Part shown: positions 37,525-46,368 of the stretch, piece by piece
Layout: each line of letters opens with the position of its first letter
Numbering within the stretch: position 1 is the stretch's first letter
Assembly: GCF_031460495.1 (NCBI RefSeq)
Contig: NZ_JAVKTS010000003.1
Coordinates: forward strand, 1-64,000
Origin: Tissierella sp.
GTDB lineage: Bacteria > Bacillota > Clostridia > Tissierellales > Tissierellaceae
Length of the DNA stretch: 64,000 nucleotides
Reading direction: 5' to 3'
The notes under the pieces: generated by a model
The model's input: only the letters and a program-made list of their open reading frames with translations
Told to the model about the DNA's origin: nothing
The model's database searches: none
Program-made: the position numbers and the translations under genes

Positions 37525-37710
37525 TCACTCTTCTTTTGTTTTCATTTGTTTTTTTCTTACAGTAATTAAACCGCCAATTCTGCCAGACTCCTTTGCAGTT
37601 AAGCCTGCCCAACCTACTTCCTTAATCTTGTCAGTCAAACCTAATTCCTCAGCTATTTCAAGTTTTAATTTATCAGCTATTGTTTCTACTTTTTCCTTCT
37701 TTTTTGCCAT
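37525..37710 (-). CDS. Small acid-soluble spore protein, alpha/beta type (divergent)
   Basis: A 61-residue DNA-binding spore protein. It keeps the pattern LKLEIAEELGL and the second motif GLTAKESGRIGGLITVRKK of alpha/beta SASPs, with a lysine-rich N-terminus. These proteins saturate spore DNA and protect it; the Glu-Leu-Gly area carries the GPR cleavage region. It is the F/H-like short type rather than the classical form. AGGAGGG precedes the ATG; monocistronic. Confidence 0.8.
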   Translation of the reverse strand: MAKKKEKVETIADKLKLEIAEELGLTDKIKEVGWAGLTAKESGRIGGLITVRKKQMKTKEE

Positions 37711-37759
37711 GTATAATCCCTCCTATGTATATTATTAGGAAGGACCCCTTTTATTATTC

Positions 37760-38668
37760 TTAAATGAACAAATATTTAGTGTTTATTACAACAAATAAAA
37801 TTACAATCCCAATCAAAGGGATATAATGAGTAAGTTTAACATCTTCTTCAATGATTTCCTGTTCTACTACTTCATTACCTTTAGGTAATCTCTTGATTAA
37901 TCTTACTAGAATAGCCAAAGATAATAAAGCTAAAACGCTAAACCCAGCTAATGCTATTAATAATTGCAATTGATATGATATCTCGTAAGCAGGAACTTCA
38001 TCCATTGCATTTTGTGCATTCAATGCAAAATATCCAATTGTCATAGCAATTCCATTGTTTAATACATGCCCAATCATTGACGCAAAAATTGAATTCGTCT
38101 TATATACAGTAATACCAAATATTATCCCTAAAAAAGTTGGACCTATGAAATTTTGAAGATTTAAATGAAAAAGCCCAAATAATACTGCAGAATAAATAAT
38201 TGCTTTCTTTTTCCCCACACTGCCATAAGCATGCATTATAGTACCTCTGAACATTACTTCCTCACAAATTCCTGGTGCTAATGCTATAACAAACAATGCA
38301 AAAAAGTACATTGCTGGATTATCTGGAATAGGTACAGCACTAGGAACAGTCTCCCCGAAGAAACTAAGAATAGTCAACATTAAAGTATTTAGAAATATTG
38401 CTATGGGGTAAGAAAAAATGGTAATTAAAATTATGTACCATACTTGCTTAAAGCTAATTTTATTGAGCCTCAATATGTTCTTTATAGATAATCCCCTTAA
38501 TTTCAAGTAAATCAAATTAGGCAATAGAATTATTATGTACTCCGTAATAAGCAATCCAGAATATATTTCTCTACTTTGTACTAAAGACCCTAGTACAAAC
38601 AATGCAATCCCAATTAACAAGTATAATATATTTGTTTCAAATATAGAACTTTTCTTCAATTCCTCCAT
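37760..38668 (-). CDS. CPBP family intramembrane metalloprotease
   Basis: A 302-residue polytopic protein with the Abi/CAAX-protease motifs: EEVMFRG near residue 135, the FGLFHLNL helix near 170 and the third-motif FASMIGHVLNNG near 200. Catalytic Glu, Glu, Arg and His are present. Seven or eight membrane helices. Substrate unknown. GAGAGGTG precedes the ATG. Confidence 0.88.
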   Translation of the reverse strand: MEELKKSSIFETNILYLLIGIALFVLGSLVQSREIYSGLLITEYIIILLPNLIYLKLRGLSIKNILRLNKISFKQVWYIILITIFSYPIAIFLNTLMLTILSFFGETVPSAVPIPDNPAMYFFALFVIALAPGICEEVMFRGTIMHAYGSVGKKKAIIYSAVLFGLFHLNLQNFIGPTFLGIIFGITVYKTNSIFASMIGHVLNNGIAMTIGYFALNAQNAMDEVPAYEISYQLQLLIALAGFSVLALLSLAILVRLIKRLPKGNEVVEQEIIEEDVKLTHYIPLIGIVILFVVINTKYLFI

Positions 38669-38708
38669 TACACACCTCTCCCCTGAAATTTAAATAGCAA
38701 TACAAATA

Positions 38709-38734
38709 CACCTACAGAGAATCCTCTGTAGGTG
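38709..38734 (-). terminator. hpt terminator
   Basis: CACCTACAGAG pairs with CTCTGTAGGTG, 11 bp, around a 4-base loop, followed on the minus strand by TATTTGTATT. Confidence 0.7.
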
Positions 38735-38739
38735 AAATT

Positions 38740-39264
38740 TTAATCAAATGTAAAAATATAAGGAATATTCCTGTAATAATCTCCATAATTAAGACCATAA
38801 CCAACAATAAATACATCGGGAATACTAAATCCTACGAAATTAGGTTCTAAATCTACCTTTCTTCTACTAGGCTTATCTAGCATAACACAGATCTTAACAG
38901 AATTAGGGTTTTTTGATTCTAATAAATCTTTAACCTTCTTCAAAGTATAACCAGAATCCATAATATCATCTACAATTAAAATTTCTTTCCCATCCACTTT
39001 AGTTCTAATATCATGTACTATTTCCACATTTCCAGAAGATATTTCATCATGACCATAGCTAGCAGTGGTCATAAAGTCAATTTCAACAGGAATAGATATT
39101 TCTCTAACTAAATCTGATGTAAAAATAAAGCTTCCTCTTAGCAACGACACTACCAAAAGTTTTTTTCCTTCGTATTCTTCACTAATGATCTTGCCTAACT
39201 CCCTAACCCTAGTACTTATATCTTCTCTGCTGTATAGAGTTCTCTCTTTCTTGCTACTTTCCAA
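38740..39264 (-). CDS. hpt: Hypoxanthine phosphoribosyltransferase
   Basis: Purine salvage: hypoxanthine (or guanine) plus PRPP gives IMP or GMP. The 174 residues show the PRPP-binding loop IVDDIMDSGYTL near residue 100, the flexible loop, and KPSRRKV near residue 132. The start is TTG at 39264 behind AAAGGAGAG. A 46-codon small membrane-protein gene ends 15 bp upstream. Confidence 0.94.
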   Translation of the reverse strand: MESSKKERTLYSREDISTRVRELGKIISEEYEGKKLLVVSLLRGSFIFTSDLVREISIPVEIDFMTTASYGHDEISSGNVEIVHDIRTKVDGKEILIVDDIMDSGYTLKKVKDLLESKNPNSVKICVMLDKPSRRKVDLEPNFVGFSIPDVFIVGYGLNYGDYYRNIPYIFTFD

Positions 39265-39279
39265 GCTAATTCTCTCCTT

Positions 39280-39420
39280 TCATCTTAAGTTAATATCGTT
39301 TGGATTTTTAATTAATAATTTTTTAATTTCTCTAAGTTCTCTCAAAATATAATTTAGTGTATATTGAATGCTAACTAATATAATCACTATTATAACACTA
39401 ATTATCATTTTTGTATCCAT
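39280..39420 (-). CDS. Small single-pass membrane protein
   Basis: A 46-codon gene: a start MDTKMIISVII, an 18-residue hydrophobic segment, then an amphipathic charged tail (LRELREIKKLLIKNPND) and a TGA stop at 39280. GGAAGG lies 12 bases before the ATG, within the end of the SSB-like gene, and hpt begins just after it, so it fills an operon gap. I do not recognise the family; the layout resembles membrane-anchored regulatory peptides. Antisense frames here are shadows. Confidence 0.6.
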   Translation of the reverse strand: MDTKMIISVIIVIILVSIQYTLNYILRELREIKKLLIKNPNDINLR

Positions 39421-39428
39421 AAATTATC

Positions 39429-40103
39429 TTATCCTTCCAGTTCGTATAATTCCATCCTATTATTGTCGTTTTCAACATATTCAAGCTTGGAAACTGATAC
39501 CTCAAAAGCAATTCTCGTGTCCACTTCTCCTGAATGATGTTTCTTTTGATATTCCCTACTTTGAATTCTACCCCATAGTTTAATATGATCTCCTATAAGC
39601 ATCTTCTCACAAAATCTAGCATTTCTGCCCCAGGCAATACATGGTATATAATCTGATTTATTGTAAGCTCTATTTACAGCTATTAATATATCCGTTATTT
39701 CTCTTCCAAAAGGAGTAGTTCTATAGATTGGTTTCTTACATATATACCCATCTAGATAGATTTCATTTGGCTTTCTCAAAACTTCTGTCAATTCTTCTTC
39801 ATTTGGTATGTATACATTTTTAGCAAATATAGTTAGAACCAGTTTGTTGCTGTTTTCAATATACCTATTATATGATCTTAGCTGCCCTTCAATTATAACA
39901 TATTGCCCTACAAATAGGTCCATGTCAACTATAATTCTTTCTGAAACAGTTATTGGCAGTAAATCTACAGAATCACTAAGCCTAGGCACTTCTAGATCAA
40001 TGATATAAAATCCTTCTCCATACATTTCATGACTAAAAACCTTCTCCCTAGCTATTTTTCCAACTAATTTCACTGCATTTGTCTCAATAATCTTATCTGT
40101 CAT
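39429..40103 (-). CDS. SSB-like protein with two OB folds
   Basis: A 224-residue single-stranded DNA-binding-like protein. Two OB-fold repeats are visible (about residues 8-105 and 112-205); the second has the SSB-like pattern GREITDILIAVNRAYNKSDYIPCIAWGRNA in part. It lacks the acidic C-terminal tip of replicative SSB. ATG 40103 has proper spacing to AGGGGGA; the ATG 6 bases earlier is too close. Likely an accessory Clostridial SSB; role not established. Confidence 0.75.
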   Translation of the reverse strand: MTDKIIETNAVKLVGKIAREKVFSHEMYGEGFYIIDLEVPRLSDSVDLLPITVSERIIVDMDLFVGQYVIIEGQLRSYNRYIENSNKLVLTIFAKNVYIPNEEELTEVLRKPNEIYLDGYICKKPIYRTTPFGREITDILIAVNRAYNKSDYIPCIAWGRNARFCEKMLIGDHIKLWGRIQSREYQKKHHSGEVDTRIAFEVSVSKLEYVENDNNRMELYELEG

Positions 40104-40185
40104 TTTCATTATCCCCCTCTATTCCTATGTATTCTAATATATATCTAATATATTCTGATAATAAAAAAATATAACAAAAAACAAA

Positions 40186-40226
40186 AATAATAGATATAAA
40201 TTTTTCATTTGCATATATCTATTATT
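40186..40226 (-). terminator. Terminator hairpin
   Basis: AATAATAGATATA and TATATCTATTATT, 13 bp perfect, with a 15-base loop; on the minus strand the tail is TTTGTTTTTTG. It follows the Mur-ligase-like gene. Confidence 0.75.
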
Positions 40227-40307
40227 AGACAAAAGTTTTAAAAATCCTTCTTTTTTTGAAAAATTTGTTAAATTATTTTCAATTATTTTTTTAACAAACT
40301 TATTTTA

Positions 40308-40940
40308 CTACTTATTTGAATTAAATATGGTAAAAGGATTAACTGAAGATATATCTATTCCTAGTAATAACACTGATGCAATTACACCTAATGTCGAGTA
40401 AATATCAACCTTGTTTTGTGAATTTATCTTTACTGGCAATTCAAATGGTTCAATAATATCATTATTAATTGTTCGGATTTCTCTCTGTAAACATATATTA
40501 GCCTCTATTAAATCGTGAATATTATAACTAGAAGGATTGAGGGTGGCTTTGTTATTAAATCCATAAGTTATTACTAAAGATTCAATATTATCTTCTAATA
40601 TTGAAGTCAAATTACATTCATCACAATTAACTATAATATGTTTTGAAGTTTTAAACATTTTCTTTAGTTTTTCATTTTCATATTCTTTTGGATGTAAAAA
40701 AGTATGGACAAGTATATTATATTCAATCCCTATATCCACTATGGAATTAAATATATTAGGTCGTATGTCCATTAGAATAATATTATTATTTTCTTTAGTT
40801 AATATTGCTATATTCTTCTCTTTGTTTTCATAGTAGATATTGTAATTGTACATAGTGAGTATTTCCTTCAATAATTTAAAAGTCATTCTTTCAATGGAAT
40901 CTTCTACTATTCCTATAGATATTATCTTCTGTTGATTCAC
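40308..40940 (-). CDS. Mur-ligase-like protein, partial domain set
   Basis: A 210-residue protein whose C-terminal part, VITYGFNNKATLNPSS, then LQREIRTINNDIIEPFELPV, looks like the tail of UDP-MurNAc-peptide ligases, and DIYSTLGVIASVLLLGIDI is a Mur-ligase-type helix. The N-terminal ATP-binding GxGKT motif is missing, so it is not a working ligase; a regulatory or non-enzymatic paralogue, as seen in some Clostridia, is likely. The start is GTG behind GAGGGG. It sits 20 bp after the pdaB-like gene. Confidence 0.5.
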   Translation of the reverse strand: MNQQKIISIGIVEDSIERMTFKLLKEILTMYNYNIYYENKEKNIAILTKENNNIILMDIRPNIFNSIVDIGIEYNILVHTFLHPKEYENEKLKKMFKTSKHIIVNCDECNLTSILEDNIESLVITYGFNNKATLNPSSYNIHDLIEANICLQREIRTINNDIIEPFELPVKINSQNKVDIYSTLGVIASVLLLGIDISSVNPFTIFNSNK

Positions 40941-40960
40941 ATTATCCCCTCAAATCATGT

Positions 40961-41731
40961 CTATTTAATCAATATCTGTCTTCCACTATTATCCATCATA
41001 AAATTTTCTTTATATATTAATTCTGAAATTGGAACAATTTCATAACCACTTTCTTGTAATCGTTCTATGACTATTGGCAAATATTCCTTAATAAACTTAG
41101 CATTATTATGAAACAGAACTATTGATCCATTCCTCACATTTCTCGTTACCCTATCAACTACTGATTCTACTCCTAGCTCCTTCCAATCTAAAGAGTCAAT
41201 ATCCCATTGTATTGTAAAATATCCATTCTCTCTAAGAGTCTGAATAAGCAAATCGTTATAATCTCCAAAAGGCGGCCTAAATAGTATAGGCTTTTTATCT
41301 GTAAGTTCCTGGATCTTATTCCCAGTAGTATTAATCTCTTCAAGGATTTTCTCTTTGCTTAGTTGACTCATATTAGGATGAGTGGTGGAATGATTACCAA
41401 TTTCATGACCTCTAGCAACTATTTCTTTTACATGCTCTGGAAACTTATCTACCCAAAATCCAACTAAAAAAAATGTACTCTTAACATTGTATTTATCTAG
41501 TGTATCCAATATATCCTTTGTGTATTCATCACCCCAAGCAGCATCAAAGCTAAGAGAAATTTTCTTTTCTTCTATTTCTACACTATAAATGGGCAATTCT
41601 TTAGTAGGTGCAAATACAGCCACAATATTTTTTGTAGTCCTAACGGAAATATATACTAAGGCAACTAAAGCCACACATAAAACTATTAATAATCTAATAG
41701 TAATATTATTCTTATTATATTGATTTCTCAT
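40961..41731 (-). CDS. pdaB: Polysaccharide deacetylase, PdaB-like
   Basis: A membrane-anchored NodB-fold deacetylase (256 residues): an N-terminal helix at residues 11-28, then the domain with the motif SFDAAWGDE (first Asp and metal Asp), HSTTHP (metal His), RPPFGDYN and the LFHNNA region. The A-A-W form is typical of the sporulation PdaB type. It modifies cell-wall or spore-cortex glycan. GGGAGGAG precedes the ATG. Confidence 0.82.
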   Translation of the reverse strand: MRNQYNKNNITIRLLIVLCVALVALVYISVRTTKNIVAVFAPTKELPIYSVEIEEKKISLSFDAAWGDEYTKDILDTLDKYNVKSTFFLVGFWVDKFPEHVKEIVARGHEIGNHSTTHPNMSQLSKEKILEEINTTGNKIQELTDKKPILFRPPFGDYNDLLIQTLRENGYFTIQWDIDSLDWKELGVESVVDRVTRNVRNGSIVLFHNNAKFIKEYLPIVIERLQESGYEIVPISELIYKENFMMDNSGRQILIK

Positions 41732-41814
41732 CTACATCTCCTCCCTTATATAATATAATTATTCAGAAATTGCATTTATATTACAGGAGAAAACCTTTGT
41801 TACAAAGTAAATAA

Positions 41815-41885
41815 ATAAAAAAACAGATCCTTCTCTAGGCTTAGGATGATTTATATATCAGCCATAGAGTCAAAGGATCCTTTTA
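41815..41885 (-). terminator. Terminator of deacetylase lipoprotein
   Basis: GATCCTT-TGA-CTCTA pairs with TAGAG-AAGGATC (long imperfect stem, loop in between) and is followed on the minus strand by TGTTTTTTT. Confidence 0.65.
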
Positions 41886-41904
41886 TAATATATTTTTAAA
41901 TATC

Positions 41905-42999
41905 TTATTCACCGTACAAATATAGTTCTTTTTCCTTCAATCTTTCTAAATCTATGGTTTCTTCTAAAGCTAAAGGAACAGTAATTACTTCCTTTACTCC
42001 ATCAGAAATATATCTTTTCCCTGGGTTCTTATCAAAATACTCTAGCCAATTGTACAAGCCCACATTATCCACCTTGGTCTCAGATGCTCTAATTCTAGGT
42101 ATGGATAAAGGATTAAATTTATTAGATATTGGGGACTGAGCTGGATTCCATCCAACATTTAATATTGCAATGTTCTCATAACTAATATTATTGTAGCTTC
42201 CTTTATGCAAATACTCCTCTAAAGATTTGTCCTTTGGCCTTTCTCCATAGCACAGGGCATATGTGTTTACATTATATTCAGGTAGTACCTTGTTTATGGC
42301 CTCTAGCTGCTTTGCTATAACTTCCTGTATTACTTCCTTATCATCTGCTGTTTTCATACCTCTATGGTCAATTGTATGATTGCCTATTTCATATCCATTT
42401 TCAAGTAAATAATTTAATTTATACTCTAAAAATTCTGGCTGTCTAAATGCATTAGTTCCAAATACAAAGAAAGTTGCTGTCGAATTAAAGTCTGGATATT
42501 CCTTCTTGAAATCTTCCAAAATACCAATGGCTGAATTAGGATCTATAATATCTTCTCCTTGGTCATTCTTTATCATTCTAAAGTTATTCTCATTGCCATC
42601 ATCAAATGTAAGAACTACAGGTGTTAATCCCTGTTCTAAATCGATATTATTATTTATATAATCACTTAGGCTAATAGGTCTATATCCATTTTCATAAAGT
42701 GTTAATAAATCCTTTTTAAAATTCTCTGGTGTTCTTACCCATTCTGCTTCTTCTTCACCAATATTGTGGTACATTAAAATCATTACTTCTCCAGCCTCAT
42801 TTGGCTTTAAGCTTAAATCAATTAATTCTTTTGGATCCTTTTCCTCTACTTCTTCAATAGGTTCATCTATATCCTCTGTTATTGAATCCACAGGGGTATT
42901 CACTACAAGATCATCCTTTGAGATATTCTTTGAACATCCTACAAAAGTTAGTGATAAAGCACAAGTCAAAATTAAAACACTCTTTTTCATGAATTTCAT
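41905..42999 (-). CDS. Polysaccharide deacetylase lipoprotein
   Basis: A 364-residue exported NodB-type protein. The signal ends in a lipobox, LTFVGC, near residue 22. The domain has VLTFDDGNENN, HTIDHRG (metal His), and a variant RPKD in place of the usual RPP. A glutamate-rich linker (about 40-55) follows the lipid-anchored Cys. It likely trims acetyl groups from cell-wall sugars outside the cell. The start at 42999 is chosen because it is 9 bases from AGAGG; the upstream ATG overlaps that site. Confidence 0.8.
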   Translation of the reverse strand: MKFMKKSVLILTCALSLTFVGCSKNISKDDLVVNTPVDSITEDIDEPIEEVEEKDPKELIDLSLKPNEAGEVMILMYHNIGEEEAEWVRTPENFKKDLLTLYENGYRPISLSDYINNNIDLEQGLTPVVLTFDDGNENNFRMIKNDQGEDIIDPNSAIGILEDFKKEYPDFNSTATFFVFGTNAFRQPEFLEYKLNYLLENGYEIGNHTIDHRGMKTADDKEVIQEVIAKQLEAINKVLPEYNVNTYALCYGERPKDKSLEEYLHKGSYNNISYENIAILNVGWNPAQSPISNKFNPLSIPRIRASETKVDNVGLYNWLEYFDKNPGKRYISDGVKEVITVPLALEETIDLERLKEKELYLYGE

Positions 43000-43202
43000 T
43001 TTTTTCATCCTCTGTCTAGTTTATTTTTTATGTATAAATTAATTATACATTAAAAAAGTCTTAAAAGAAATTCAAATTAGGATTATAATCAATAATGGTT
43101 ATAATTATACATATTATAAGAAATTACCAGCATATTTATTTTCTAAAAGGTTATATTAATCTTACAACAACAAAGAAGTTGTTGAAAAAGGAGGTTTGTA
43201 AA

Positions 43203-43415
43203 ATGGCTAATAATAGTGGTAGTAACAGAATAGTTGTTCCAGAAGCTAAAGCAGCCTTAAACCAAATGAAATTAGAAATCGCTAATGAACTTGGAATATC
43301 AAATTACGAAAATATGGATAAAGGTAATTTAACTTCTAGACAAAATGGGTATGTTGGTGGCTATATGGTTAAAAAATTAGTTGAATCAGCTCAAAACCAA
43401 TTAGCTGGAAAATAG
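43203..43415 (+). CDS. Small acid-soluble spore protein, alpha/beta type
   Basis: A 70-residue canonical alpha/beta SASP that binds spore DNA. The pattern is complete: VVPEAKAALNQMKLEIANELG, cut as two motifs VPEAKAAL and KLEIANELGI, then GNLTSRQNGYVGGYMVKKL. AAGGAGGT precedes the ATG. Monocistronic, with a strong terminator after it; sigma-G-type control is expected from the family, but no clean promoter was found. Confidence 0.95.
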   Translation: MANNSGSNRIVVPEAKAALNQMKLEIANELGISNYENMDKGNLTSRQNGYVGGYMVKKLVESAQNQLAGK

Positions 43416-43435
43416 TTTTATAGAAAATTTATGTA

Positions 43436-43467
43436 AAATAAAGAAGTGGAATTCCACTTCTTTATTT
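43436..43467. terminator. Perfect palindromic terminator
   Basis: The 16 bases 43436-43451 are the exact reverse complement of 43452-43467, centre GGAATTCC, with T-rich flank; just past the SASP gene. Confidence 0.8.
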
Positions 43468-43515
43468 ATTGTGATATAATATAAGGATATAATACATGAA
43501 AAGAGGTGTAAAATT

Positions 43516-44064
43516 ATGTTTATTGAGAACACTGAGGAACTGGCTCAGAGCAAATTGCTCCTATTATATCTAATAAAACATTCCAATACTACTTTTACTA
43601 ATAGTGAAATTACTGAGTTTGTATTAGAAAAAAATTACATGAATTATTTTTTAGTTCAACAATATTTATCCGAACTAATAGAATCCAAATTTATAGAGAC
43701 ATCCAAAGAAACCGCTGGAGATGTGTATCTCATATCGGAAAAGGGTGAAATAGCATTATCATACTTTGAAGAAAGAATTCCAAATAGAATAAAACATGAA
43801 TTAAATCATGAATTTAGCGAAATATTGAAGAAGGAAAAAGTTAGTGCTCAAGTAGTCTCAGAGTTCTTTGAAAAAGATAACAATCAATTCGTAGTAAACT
43901 TAAAATTAGTAGAGAACGATCAAACTCTATTTAGTCTATACCTTGATGTAGCCACTAAAAAACAAGTTGACTTAATTTGTCATAGATGGGAAGAAAATAC
44001 CGAATCTATATATCAAAGTATAGTTAATCTTCTAACCAATGAAAAAACAACCCCTTTAGAGTAG
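43516..44064 (+). CDS. DUF4364 family protein
   Basis: A 182-residue protein with a winged-helix-like N-terminus (about 5-80: LLYLIKHSNTTFTNSEITEFVL with YLSELIESKFI) and a mixed C-terminal domain; it fits the DUF4364 family of Firmicutes. A regulatory role is possible from the fold, but no experimental function is known to me. AAGAGGTG precedes the ATG. Plus strand, converging on the beta-propeller gene. Confidence 0.75.
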   Translation: MFIENTEELAQSKLLLLYLIKHSNTTFTNSEITEFVLEKNYMNYFLVQQYLSELIESKFIETSKETAGDVYLISEKGEIALSYFEERIPNRIKHELNHEFSEILKKEKVSAQVVSEFFEKDNNQFVVNLKLVENDQTLFSLYLDVATKKQVDLICHRWEENTESIYQSIVNLLTNEKTTPLE

Positions 44065-44985
44065 GAGAATCCCATTTGGTTCATGTCCTACTCTAATTTT
44101 ATTTATGATTTGATTATTAGATTCATCAATTATAGTTAATTCATCATTTAATATATCAACTATATACAGCTTTTCATTTCCATCCCACTTAATATTAATT
44201 GGCATCTTACTTAAATGAATCTTTGAAATATTAATTTCATCATCTAAATCTATCTTATAAATATATCCATCCTCCACATTGGAAAGATAAAATACATCCT
44301 TCCCCTTAATCTTGATGAAGTTGGAAAATATCCCCTTCAAATCGACACTCATAATAGTCTTGAAATCATCTAATTCCATTTCAGATAAATTACTATAATT
44401 AAGTATGCCATTATTTATATATGATAAAACAAACAATCGCTTACCCTCTATTTCAACCTTAATAGGTTGCTTACTTAAAGTTATAGATGTAACTTTTTCA
44501 GTAACTAAATCAAAAACATTAATCGTATAACAATTACCATTTGCAATAAAAGCCTTTAGACTATCTTCATCTATTTTAATATCCGTTGGTCTTTCTCCCA
44601 TTGAAATATCCTCTATTAATGAAAATGTTTTTTCATCTATAATGGAAATTGAATTAGAATCACTATTTACAACATAAATCTTACCCTTATAGCATTTTAT
44701 ACAAGTTGGATTTCTTCCTACCTTTATGAATCCTAATAGCTTAATATTCTCCATATCTATCTTCATAATAGAATTATCATAGGAGTTTGCAATATATATC
44801 CATCCTTCTTCACTTAAGACCATATCAAATGGCCCTAATTGGTTGTTTTCCTGAGTTAAACCATCTTCTTCATCTTCTATAAGTTTGGATAAGTAAATGG
44901 TCTTAATTTCACACGAGTCAGCTAAACTAACTAAGGTTAAACTATCCTCTCCGGTATTAGCTACCAATACACTTTTATAAGCCAA
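44056..44985 (-). CDS. YVTN-type beta-propeller protein
   Basis: A 309-residue repeat protein; six or more blades with the pattern VANTGEDSLTLV, YIANSYDNSIMKI and VVNSDSNSISIID mark a YVTN or NHL-like propeller. No signal peptide is seen, so it may be cytoplasmic. The TTG at 44985, 8 bases after GGGAGGTG, is the start; the frame is open 25 codons further up without a ribosome binding site. The role is unknown. It overlaps the last codons of the DUF4364 gene by 9 bp. Confidence 0.75.
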   Translation of the reverse strand: MAYKSVLVANTGEDSLTLVSLADSCEIKTIYLSKLIEDEEDGLTQENNQLGPFDMVLSEEGWIYIANSYDNSIMKIDMENIKLLGFIKVGRNPTCIKCYKGKIYVVNSDSNSISIIDEKTFSLIEDISMGERPTDIKIDEDSLKAFIANGNCYTINVFDLVTEKVTSITLSKQPIKVEIEGKRLFVLSYINNGILNYSNLSEMELDDFKTIMSVDLKGIFSNFIKIKGKDVFYLSNVEDGYIYKIDLDDEINISKIHLSKMPINIKWDGNEKLYIVDILNDELTIIDESNNQIINKIRVGHEPNGILLL

Positions 44986-45043
44986 TATATCACCTCCCTG
45001 TATATAGTAATTTATGCAGGAAAGGATATATTGGTGAAATATA

Positions 45044-45074
45044 AAAACAACTGTAGCCAAGCTACAGTTGTTTT
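45044..45074 (-). terminator. folC terminator
   Basis: AAAACAACTGTAGC pairs perfectly with GCTACAGTTGTTTT (14 bp) around CAA; the folC stop lies inside it. Confidence 0.8.
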
Positions 45075-46354
45075 ATTAAAGTCCTGACTTCTCCTATTAA
45101 ATATAGTGAACCACCAAATACTATCATATCATCATTATTAGCTAATTCTAGAGTCTTCTCTATTGCATTCTTAATATCCTTCTCTATAAAAACATTTTTA
45201 TTATGCTTAGATATTTCTTTTCCTAAGTCCTCAGCTGCTAATTTCCTTGGCATATTAACTTCAGTAACTACAATTTTATCTGCTAAAGGAGCTAACAATT
45301 CAACCATATGGGAAGAATCTTTATCCTTTAGTATTCCAAGACCTAAGATCAGTTTATTGTATTTAAATAAGCTAATTGCTTTTTTAAGCTGAGCTACACC
45401 CTGGACATTATGGGCCCCATCTATTAAGAAAATAGGATCTTTTTTCATGACTTCCAATCTACCAGGCCATTTAGTTTTCAATAGTCCATCTCTTATCTGT
45501 TCGTGTGAAATCTCTAAAAGTCCTTTGTTTGCCAATATTAGCAAAGTTGTCAAAGCTAATGTAGCATTATATATTTGATACTCACCAATCATGGAAATCT
45601 TTATATCTTTCATTACTAAGTCTCCATAATGAAAATCAAAAATAGCACCTGAATCAGATAATTCATTTATCTTGATATTTTCCATAGGACAAAAATTAAA
45701 TTCAGCTTGCTTGTCTTCTGCTACTTCTTTTATTACTTTCAGTGCATCTGCTTCCTGAGGATAGGAAACTACTATGCTATTTTCTTTTATTATACCTGCT
45801 TTCTGATAAGCAATCTTTCCTAATGTATCCCCCAAAACATCTATATGATCATAGTCTATTGTTGTAATAACAGATATTAAAGGAGCTTTAATAATATTTG
45901 TACTATCAAATCTACCACCTAATCCAACTTCTAAGACAACATAGTCTACCTCTTCTTCTTTGAAATACATAAAGGCTATAGCAGTAACTATTTCAAAAGT
46001 AGTAGGATGTTCTAAGCCTTCTGCAACCATAATATTAGCTTTTTCTTTTATTAAAGATGTGATTCTCCCTAATGTTTCATCAGGTATATCTTCATCATTG
46101 ATTTGAATCCTCTCATTAAATCGCTCAATATAGGGTGAAGTAAATAATCCTACCTTATAGCCTGCAGCTTCAAGGGTATGAGCCAAATAGGAAGAAGTAG
46201 AGCCCTTTCCATTGGTTCCACCTATATGGATGTATTTTAAATCATCTTGAGGATTTCCAAGTAAGCTCATTAATTTACCAATAGAATCAAGACCTAACCG
46301 AGAGCCAAATTTATCCTTATCATTTATATATTCTAAAGCCTCTTGATATTTCAT
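45062..46354 (-). CDS. folC: Folylpolyglutamate/dihydrofolate synthase
   Basis: Mur-ligase-fold ATP-dependent enzyme adding glutamate to folates. The 430 residues have the P-loop GGTNGKGSTSS near residue 46, the folate-binding GLFTSPYIERFNERI, and the LIDGAHNVQG motif near residue 315. AAAGAGGGA precedes the ATG. It lies 14 bp downstream of valS, a common Firmicute pair. Confidence 0.96.
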   Translation of the reverse strand: MKYQEALEYINDKDKFGSRLGLDSIGKLMSLLGNPQDDLKYIHIGGTNGKGSTSSYLAHTLEAAGYKVGLFTSPYIERFNERIQINDEDIPDETLGRITSLIKEKANIMVAEGLEHPTTFEIVTAIAFMYFKEEEVDYVVLEVGLGGRFDSTNIIKAPLISVITTIDYDHIDVLGDTLGKIAYQKAGIIKENSIVVSYPQEADALKVIKEVAEDKQAEFNFCPMENIKINELSDSGAIFDFHYGDLVMKDIKISMIGEYQIYNATLALTTLLILANKGLLEISHEQIRDGLLKTKWPGRLEVMKKDPIFLIDGAHNVQGVAQLKKAISLFKYNKLILGLGILKDKDSSHMVELLAPLADKIVVTEVNMPRKLAAEDLGKEISKHNKNVFIEKDIKNAIEKTLELANNDDMIVFGGSLYLIGEVRTLIKQL

Positions 46355-46368
46355 TCTAGTATCCCTCT

